Assembly: GCA_958433005.1 (NCBI GenBank) | Contig: CAUAWV010000005.1 | Coordinates: 1 to 64,000, forward strand | Direction: 5' to 3' | DNA length: 64,000 nt | Source of the DNA: an uncultured Collinsella sp. | Lineage (GTDB): Bacteria; Actinomycetota; Coriobacteriia; Coriobacteriales; Coriobacteriaceae | In this document: in pieces, positions 55,596 to 64,000 of the stretch | Layout: each line of letters opens with the position of its first letter | Numbering within the stretch: position 1 is the stretch's first letter | The notes under the pieces: model-generated | Databases searched by the model: none | What the model was told of the DNA's origin: nothing | What the model saw: only the letters and a program-made list of their open reading frames with translations | Position numbers and translations under genes: made by a program

Positions 55596-57923
55596 TTAAG
55601 CGGAAACTGCGGCGGAAGCGGTGTTGGTCTCATCCTCGTCGGTCCAAGCGTGCTTGGGCATGGGACGGAAGATCTGGAAGAGCATCGCAACCAGCAGCAC
55701 GATGGCCACAACCGTCCAGATACCAAACTGGCCAAGGACAAGCAGGTTGTAGAACTGGTTGATGAACAGGCCGATGACCCAAGCGAAGGCGCACTCGTAG
55801 CCGATGGCAATCGCGGTCCACTTGCCGGAGTCCATCTGATTGCGGATAGTGCCCATGGCGGCAAAGCACGGGGCGCACAGCAGGTTGAAAGCGCCGAAGG
55901 CAACGCAGGCGCCCATAGTCGGGAACATGCCGGCAAACGCGGTCCACAGGCTCGGGTCGGTCTCGGCGGCGTCAGCAACCGACAGCAGCGAGCCGGCGGT
56001 GGCGACGACGTTCTCCTTGGCGACAAGGCCAGAGACAGTCAGCGCAGTTGCCTGCCAGGTGCTAAAGCCGAGCGGGGCGAAGATCCAAGCGACCAGGTTG
56101 CCGAGCATGGCAAGCACGGAGTAGTCCATAAACTCCTCGGGGATGCCATCCATCGCAGGCAGGAAGCCAAAGGAACCGTTGTAGCTACCAAAGTTGGAGA
56201 GGAACCAAACGACGACGGTGGACGCGAAGATGACCGTGCCGGCCTTCTTGATAAAGGCCCAGCAGCGTTCCCACACGTGCAGCGCCCAAGAGCGGATCGC
56301 CGGGAAGTGGTAGGCAGGAAGCTCCATAACGAACGGCGTCGGACGGCCGGCGAAGAGCTTGGTCTTCTTGAGCATGAGGCCCGAGGCGATGACGGCAAAG
56401 ACGCCCAGGAAGTAGAAGAGCGGGCTGATCCATGCGGCGGTGGTGGAAGAATCGCCGATGATGGAGCCCATGAGCAGGGCGATGATCGGCAGCTTGGCGC
56501 CACAGGGAATGAACGTGGTGGTCATGACCGTCATGCGGCGGTCCTTCTCGTTCTCGATGGTCTTGGTGGCCATGACGCCGGGGACGCCGCAGCCCGAGGA
56601 CACGAGCATGGGGATGAAGGACTTACCGGACAGGCCAAAGCGGCGGAACACGCGGTCCATAATGAAGGCGACGCGGGCCATATAGCCGCAGTCCTCCAGG
56701 AAGGACAGCATGACGAACAGCAGGAACATCTGCGGCACAAAGCCGAAGATGGCGCCCAGGCCGCCGACGATACCGTCGCAGACCAGCGAATCGACCAGGC
56801 CACCGTCCTCGGTGCCGCCCGCCACGAGGGCGTCGTGCACCATGGTGGTAATACCGGGAACATAGGGGCCGTACTGCGCCGGGTCGACCGAGTCGGCATT
56901 GTCGCCCGCAGCCTCGACGGCCGCGTCGTAGGCGTCGCGACCCTGGCCGAGTACGTACCAACCGTCGGTACCGAAGAGCTGGTCGTTGGTGAAGTCGGTC
57001 ACCGTGCCGCCCAGGGTGGAAACGGCGATGTAATACACGCAGAACATGATGACCACAAAGATCGGCAGGCCCAGGATACGGTTGGTAACCACGCGGTCGA
57101 TCTTCTCGGAGGTGCTCATCTTGGCCGGAGCCTTGGTGAGGCACTCGTCAATGATATGGGCAATCACGCCGTAACGCTCACCGGTGATGATGGACTCGGC
57201 ATCGTCATCGCAGTCCTGCTCGCACTGAGCGACCAGCTGCTCCACGCGAGCGGCCTTCTCCTTGGTGAGGTTGATGAGCTTGCAGGCGTCCGCGTCGCGC
57301 TCAAACAGCTTGACCGCGTAGTAGCGGCGCTTGTTGGCGGGAACGCTCGCCGGCAGGTTGTTCTCGATGTGGTCCAGAACGTCCTCGATGGAGGAATCGA
57401 ACTTGTGCTCCGGCACCTGGCCCTTGGAAGCAGCGGACTTCTTGACCTGCTCGAACAGCTCCTTGATGCCCTTGTTCTTAAGGGCCGAGATCATCATGAC
57501 CGGGCAGCCGAGCTTCTTGGAGAGCTTGTCCGTGTCGATCTTATCGCCGTTCTTCTCGACCAAGTCGGCCATGTTGAGGGCAACGACCACGGGCAGGCCG
57601 GTCTCGATAACCTGAAGCGCCAGGTACAGGTTGCGCTCGAGGTTGGTGGCGTCGACCACCTGGACGACGACATCGGGCTCGCCGCTCATGAGGTAATCGC
57701 GCGAGCATTGCTCCTCGGGGCTGTAGGGGGAAAGCGAGTAGATGCCAGGGAGGTCTGTGATGGTAACGTTCTTGTCGCTTAGGAGCTTGGCCTCCTTTTT
57801 CTCAACCGTGACGCCGGGCCAGTTGCCAACGTAGCCGTTGGCGCCCGTGATCAGGTTGAAAAGCGTGGTCTTGCCACAGTTGGGGTTACCCGCCAGCGCG
57901 ACATGGATCTGAGAATCCGCCAT
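55596..57923 (-). CDS. feoB: ferrous iron transporter FeoB
   Basis: Imports Fe(II) with the help of a G domain. The 775-residue protein has the N-terminal GTPase (GNPNCGKTTLFN at 12-23, NWPGVTVEKKE, DLPGIYSLSPYSPEE, NMAD as G4), a helical GDI domain to about residue 270, and a C-terminal domain of about ten membrane segments with the Cys-containing gate repeats (SSGCGVPGVMATKTIE, FIPCGAKLPI). ATG 57923 has AAGGATTG. A DtxR-like palindrome lies between feoA and feoB. Confidence 0.97.
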   Translation of the reverse strand: MADSQIHVALAGNPNCGKTTLFNLITGANGYVGNWPGVTVEKKEAKLLSDKNVTITDLPGIYSLSPYSPEEQCSRDYLMSGEPDVVVQVVDATNLERNLYLALQVIETGLPVVVALNMADLVEKNGDKIDTDKLSKKLGCPVMMISALKNKGIKELFEQVKKSAASKGQVPEHKFDSSIEDVLDHIENNLPASVPANKRRYYAVKLFERDADACKLINLTKEKAARVEQLVAQCEQDCDDDAESIITGERYGVIAHIIDECLTKAPAKMSTSEKIDRVVTNRILGLPIFVVIMFCVYYIAVSTLGGTVTDFTNDQLFGTDGWYVLGQGRDAYDAAVEAAGDNADSVDPAQYGPYVPGITTMVHDALVAGGTEDGGLVDSLVCDGIVGGLGAIFGFVPQMFLLFVMLSFLEDCGYMARVAFIMDRVFRRFGLSGKSFIPMLVSSGCGVPGVMATKTIENEKDRRMTVMTTTFIPCGAKLPIIALLMGSIIGDSSTTAAWISPLFYFLGVFAVIASGLMLKKTKLFAGRPTPFVMELPAYHFPAIRSWALHVWERCWAFIKKAGTVIFASTVVVWFLSNFGSYNGSFGFLPAMDGIPEEFMDYSVLAMLGNLVAWIFAPLGFSTWQATALTVSGLVAKENVVATAGSLLSVADAAETDPSLWTAFAGMFPTMGACVAFGAFNLLCAPCFAAMGTIRNQMDSGKWTAIAIGYECAFAWVIGLFINQFYNLLVLGQFGIWTVVAIVLLVAMLFQIFRPMPKHAWTDEDETNTASAAVSA

Positions 57924-57998
57924 TCAATCCTTCTTCCTTGTGTGCCTGCGCTGCTTTCTCCGCGCAGGCTGGATAATGTGCTTTAAAGTTGCTGCATT

Positions 57999-58018
57999 AA
58001 GTTAGGAATACCTAACTT
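57999..58018. promoter_or_regulatory. DtxR/IdeR-like palindrome between feoA and feoB
   Basis: AAGTTAGG-AATA-CCTAACTT, a perfect 8-bp-arm palindrome in the style of the TTAGG..CCTAA iron box. It suggests iron repression of a feoB promoter inside the operon. Confidence 0.65.
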
Positions 58019-58046
58019 TACCTGCAGAAATATACGCCGCAAGCCC

Positions 58047-58268
58047 TTACTGGACCTCTACGACGGCAGCCTCTTCCTTGCGGATGGAAAGCTCGTAGCC
58101 GCGTACGTTGATCTCGACCGGATCACCGAGCGGCGCAACCTTTACGACCTTGAATGAAGTGCCCTTGATGAGCCCCAGGTCCATAAGGTGGCGGCGCAGC
58201 GCGCCCTCACCGTGAAGCTTGACGATGGTAGAGCTCTCGCCTACCTTAACGTCACCCAACGTCTTCAT
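58047..58268 (-). CDS. feoA: FeoA-domain protein
   Basis: A 73-residue SH3-like protein that assists FeoB. Typical sequence: GEGALRRHLMDLGLIKGTSFKVVKVAPLGDPVEINVRGYELSIRKEEA in outline, ending in AAVVEV. ATG 58268 lies after AAAGGGGGAC. It is 38 bases downstream of a second FeoA gene and 120 upstream of feoB. Confidence 0.93.
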   Translation of the reverse strand: MKTLGDVKVGESSTIVKLHGEGALRRHLMDLGLIKGTSFKVVKVAPLGDPVEINVRGYELSIRKEEAAVVEVQ

Positions 58269-58307
58269 CCTCTTGTCCCCCTTTCGGTTTTAATGAAATG
58301 CTGCGGA

Positions 58308-58550
58308 CTAACCGACGGTCATGATGTGCATGGCAACCTTGGAATCGATGCCAAAACGTGCGCCCAGCACGGTGACGATGATATTGGCACCACTCGAGCT
58401 CACCACGTGAATCTCGCTGCCCTCGACAAAGCCGAGGTCCTTGAGGTGGTGCTTCATGTCCTGATTGCCCTTTACACGAGACACGTGCACGGTTTCGCCC
58501 GCCTTTACCATCGAGAGCGGCAAAGCCGGCATCTGCGGTCCGCAAGACAT
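58308..58550 (-). CDS. feoA: FeoA-domain protein, second copy
   Basis: An 80-residue FeoA-like protein; DMKHHLKDLGFVEGSEIHVV and SKVAMHIMTV are the conserved parts. Its N-terminus is longer (SCGPQMPALPLSMVKAGE) and carries a Cys. Two FeoA proteins before FeoB is a known arrangement in anaerobes. ATG 58550 has TTAGGAG. First gene of the feo operon. Confidence 0.9.
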   Translation of the reverse strand: MSCGPQMPALPLSMVKAGETVHVSRVKGNQDMKHHLKDLGFVEGSEIHVVSSSGANIIVTVLGARFGIDSKVAMHIMTVG

Positions 58551-58593
58551 GAGTGCGCTCCTAACGTCAGTTCGTCCTCAACATCGACGCAGC

Positions 58594-58647
58594 AAAAGTT
58601 AACCACGTCTATGTTCGCTATAGTAAACTAACACGTGGTTAACTTTT
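58594..58647. promoter_or_regulatory. long inverted repeat in the feo promoter region
   Basis: AAAAGTTAACCACGT and its exact inverse (15-bp arms) are separated by 24 bases that hold TATAGT-like -10 sequences. The start of the first feoA is about 45 bases away. It may be an operator pair or a leader hairpin. Confidence 0.6.
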
Positions 58648-58694
58648 TGAAAAGGGTCCCTATTCAGTTTTCGAAAAAGTTTCCCATACGAAAC

Positions 58695-58722
58695 AAAAGA
58701 GGCGCCGCAAAGAGCGCCTCCC
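58695..58722 (-). terminator. terminator of the HPr-like gene
   Basis: GAGGCGC, loop, GCGCCTC then TTTTGTTT on the minus strand. Confidence 0.8.
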
Positions 58723-58726
58723 AGAG

Positions 58727-58757
58727 ATGTGACAAAGGGACTGTCCCTTTGTCACAT
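58727..58757. repeat. family C palindrome, copy 3
   Basis: ATGTGACAAAGGGAC and its inverse, nine bases past the HPr stop and just before the T-tailed terminator. Confidence 0.9.
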
Positions 58758-58765
58758 TGTTGCGT

Positions 58766-59014
58766 TTAGAGCGAGAGGTTTCTGATCGACGTGACACACG
58801 AAGCCTCGTCTACGCCCGAAACGCGAAAGACGATGTCCTCGCCACATTCGCCGTAAAGCGCCATGAGGCCCATCACGTCACGGCCGTCGGTGTGGCGGTC
58901 GCCAATGCTGACCGACACGTCGCTACGATGCTTGGCAATGATGTCATAGAGCAGCGCAACCGGGCGGGCGTGTAGTCCCAACGGATCTTTAATCGTCTTT
59001 GTAAACTCGACCAT
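58766..59014 (-). CDS. HPr-family phosphocarrier with Asp46
   Basis: An 82-residue HPr-like protein. The phospho-acceptor His15 is in place (LGLHARPVAL) and the MGLMAL helix is conserved, so it could pass phosphate from EI to EIIA. At position 46, where Gram-positive HPr has the regulatory Ser of KSIMGL, it has Asp (RDVMGL). ATG 59014 has GGGAGGGG; the longer frame has no support. It stands alone, away from ptsI. Confidence 0.9.
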   Translation of the reverse strand: MVEFTKTIKDPLGLHARPVALLYDIIAKHRSDVSVSIGDRHTDGRDVMGLMALYGECGEDIVFRVSGVDEASCVTSIRNLSL

Positions 59015-59107
59015 GTCCCCTCCCACGACATCACACATTCGGCCGGCAAACCCAGCCACGTGGTAGTTATTGTAGCGTTAGATGCTTATCGAGGGCCCCT
59101 CCGGATA

Positions 59108-59335
59108 CCCCGTGGTCAAAAAGTGGCAAATATGAGTACTGTTACAAATTTAGTAGCAGCAAAATCGAGAGCAAATTGCCTAGCTTGAGCGATTCGAAGA
59201 GGTTGAAAGCCGTCAAACGCCCTTTAAAGGGAGTTAGATAAATCGATTTTGAGCCCATTTTCGCTCAGAGCAGGCCGAAAAATATGGCACTTCTTTTGCA
59301 ACAGTACTCATATTTGGCATTTTTTGACCACGGGG
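59108..59335. repeat. 228-bp element with 36-bp inverted ends
   Basis: Ends 59108-59143 and 59300-59335 (CCCCGTGGTCAAAAA... and inverse) match at 34 of 36 positions. The 156-base interior has no gene but contains internal pairing (CAAACGCCCTTTAAAGGG region). The size and structure resemble a MITE. No transposase of matching ends is in the window. Confidence 0.88.
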
Positions 59336-59355
59336 GCCAAGACCATGCCCCAAAA

Positions 59356-59389
59356 CACAAAAGGAGGGGCCTCGTAAGGCCCCTCCTTA
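59356..59389 (-). terminator. terminator of the permease gene
   Basis: AAGGAGGGGCCT, loop, AGGCCCCTCCTT then TTGTG; about 45 bases past the stop. Confidence 0.88.
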
Positions 59390-59435
59390 GGAAAGGGAAT
59401 CGATTTATTCCACAGCCGTAGATTAATCCTAGCCG

Positions 59436-60911
<1,476 letters not shown>

Positions 60912-61052
60912 TCATCTGTTAAATGTCATCTAAAACCGTCCGAGCTGCAAGTGCAAACACGGACGGCGCACCTGCTAAGGGGAATGGGGAAAAGGGAGTC
61001 AACAAATCCATCCCCCTTAACGGCGCGAAGCAAACGTCCAGGCGGACGAATA

Positions 61053-61508
61053 CTACTTGTTGGGGAAGGAATAACCTTCGACTGTCACGTGCAGTACCAC
61101 GACGCGGGGATCTGCGGCATCGGCCACGACACGGTAGGCCTCGTCAATTTCGACGACGGCAACGCCGCCGGTGGGAATCGTCACGGTCTCCCCCGTACCC
61201 TCAAAGCGCTCGCGATCATCGATATCGCTGTAGGCGCGCGTACAGGTAAGATCGGCCTTGGAAGCCACCTCAACGGTCAGATTGCCGTCGAGCGGGGCGA
61301 GCACGGCATGGTAGCGACGGTGACCGACCAGATCGGCAGTAGCCGCCTCGTGGGCGTTCACCCACCAATACACCAGCGAGTCGCCGATAGAGTACGCCAC
61401 ATCGTGCTGCAGTTCAGAAACGCCGTCGAGTGCCTGACCGGTACGCATCCACTTCTTGACGGACTTCATCTGGGCGTCGAAATCGGCACGCGAGTTAAAG
61501 ATATGCAT
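61053..61508 (-). CDS. ebgC: beta-galactosidase small subunit (YhcH/YjgK/YiaL family)
   Basis: A 151-residue cupin-like protein of the YhcH family; in E. coli EbgC binds EbgA and is needed for full activity. Conserved parts: LDGVSELQHDVAYS, HRRYHAVLAPLDG and TIPTGGVAVVEIDEAYRV in outline. ATG 61508 follows AAGGAGG inside the end of ebgA, three bases after its stop, so both subunits are coupled. Confidence 0.88.
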   Translation of the reverse strand: MHIFNSRADFDAQMKSVKKWMRTGQALDGVSELQHDVAYSIGDSLVYWWVNAHEAATADLVGHRRYHAVLAPLDGNLTVEVASKADLTCTRAYSDIDDRERFEGTGETVTIPTGGVAVVEIDEAYRVVADAADPRVVVLHVTVEGYSFPNK

Positions 61509-61511
61509 GAC

Positions 61512-64000
<2,489 letters not shown>

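Noticed and set aside
55545..57782. 745-codon plus-strand open frame
   Set aside because: Lies opposite feoB; low-complexity composition typical of antisense frames in GC-rich genes, no ribosome site or family.

Overview
The window looks like a chromosome segment of a Gram-positive, high-GC gut anaerobe of the class Coriobacteriia, most likely Collinsella or a close relative. This is my inference from the gene set: GatCAB, an actinobacterial-type GlnR beside glnA, a sortase-C pilus, several PTS and glycosidase genes, a BaiCD/FldZ-like flavoenzyme, strong AGGAGG-type ribosome sites and frequent GTG/TTG starts. No 16S rRNA gene is present, so the genus is not proved. Nearly all genes lie on the minus strand; only three (7193, 14484, 40533) lie on the plus strand.

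Layout. 1-4.7 kb: a cut-off STAND-like NTPase, nagB, a free EIIA-Glc, glmM, rpsI-rplM. 4.9-7.6 kb: a patatin, then about 700 bp of non-coding tandem repeats (62-bp and 212-bp periods) leading to the tmRNA gene, then a small unknown gene. 7.7-15.5 kb: a PIN protein, a P1B ATPase with a PacL-like small partner, and a heterodimeric ABC pair divergent from an AraC regulator. 15.8-19.3 kb: gatCAB. 19.6-27.9 kb: a pilus locus (tip adhesin, minor pilin, major pilin, sortase C) whose adhesin is out of frame at a run of ten G. 28.4-36.3 kb: HAD phosphatase, MFS pump, a licT-bglP-bglA beta-glucoside operon with RAT-like antiterminator sites, and a histidine phosphatase. 36.6-38.9 kb: moaA with a moaC-mobB fusion. 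39.2-46 kb: a Vsr/DUF559-like nuclease candidate, MATE pump, ligA, HtrA. 46.1-48.2 kb: an AT-richer three-gene cassette with an exported papain-fold protein. 48.4-55.1 kb: glnR-glnA, a RelB-MNT fusion, LacI and GntR regulators, an old-yellow-enzyme-type oxidoreductase. 55.2-58.6 kb: feoA-feoA-feoB plus a Cys-rich helper. 58.8-64 kb: an HPr with Asp at position 46, an amino-acid permease, ebgC and a cut-off ebgA.

The genes suggest a sugar-fermenting, host-associated lifestyle: amino sugars (NagB, GlmM), aryl-beta-glucosides (BglP/BglA, with EIIA possibly supplied by the free EIIA), lactose-type sugars (EbgAC), ferrous iron (Feo), surface attachment (pilus). A striking layer is the intergenic DNA: at least four families of short palindromes, many sharing a CTGTCCCTTT core, sit at the 3' ends of genes, and several larger inverted-repeat elements of 100-230 bp lack any gene. 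The most unusual candidates are the phase-variable adhesin, the nuclease-like gene flanked by two close copies of one palindrome family, the AT-rich protease cassette, the RelB-nucleotidyltransferase fusion and the tmRNA-adjacent repeat array.
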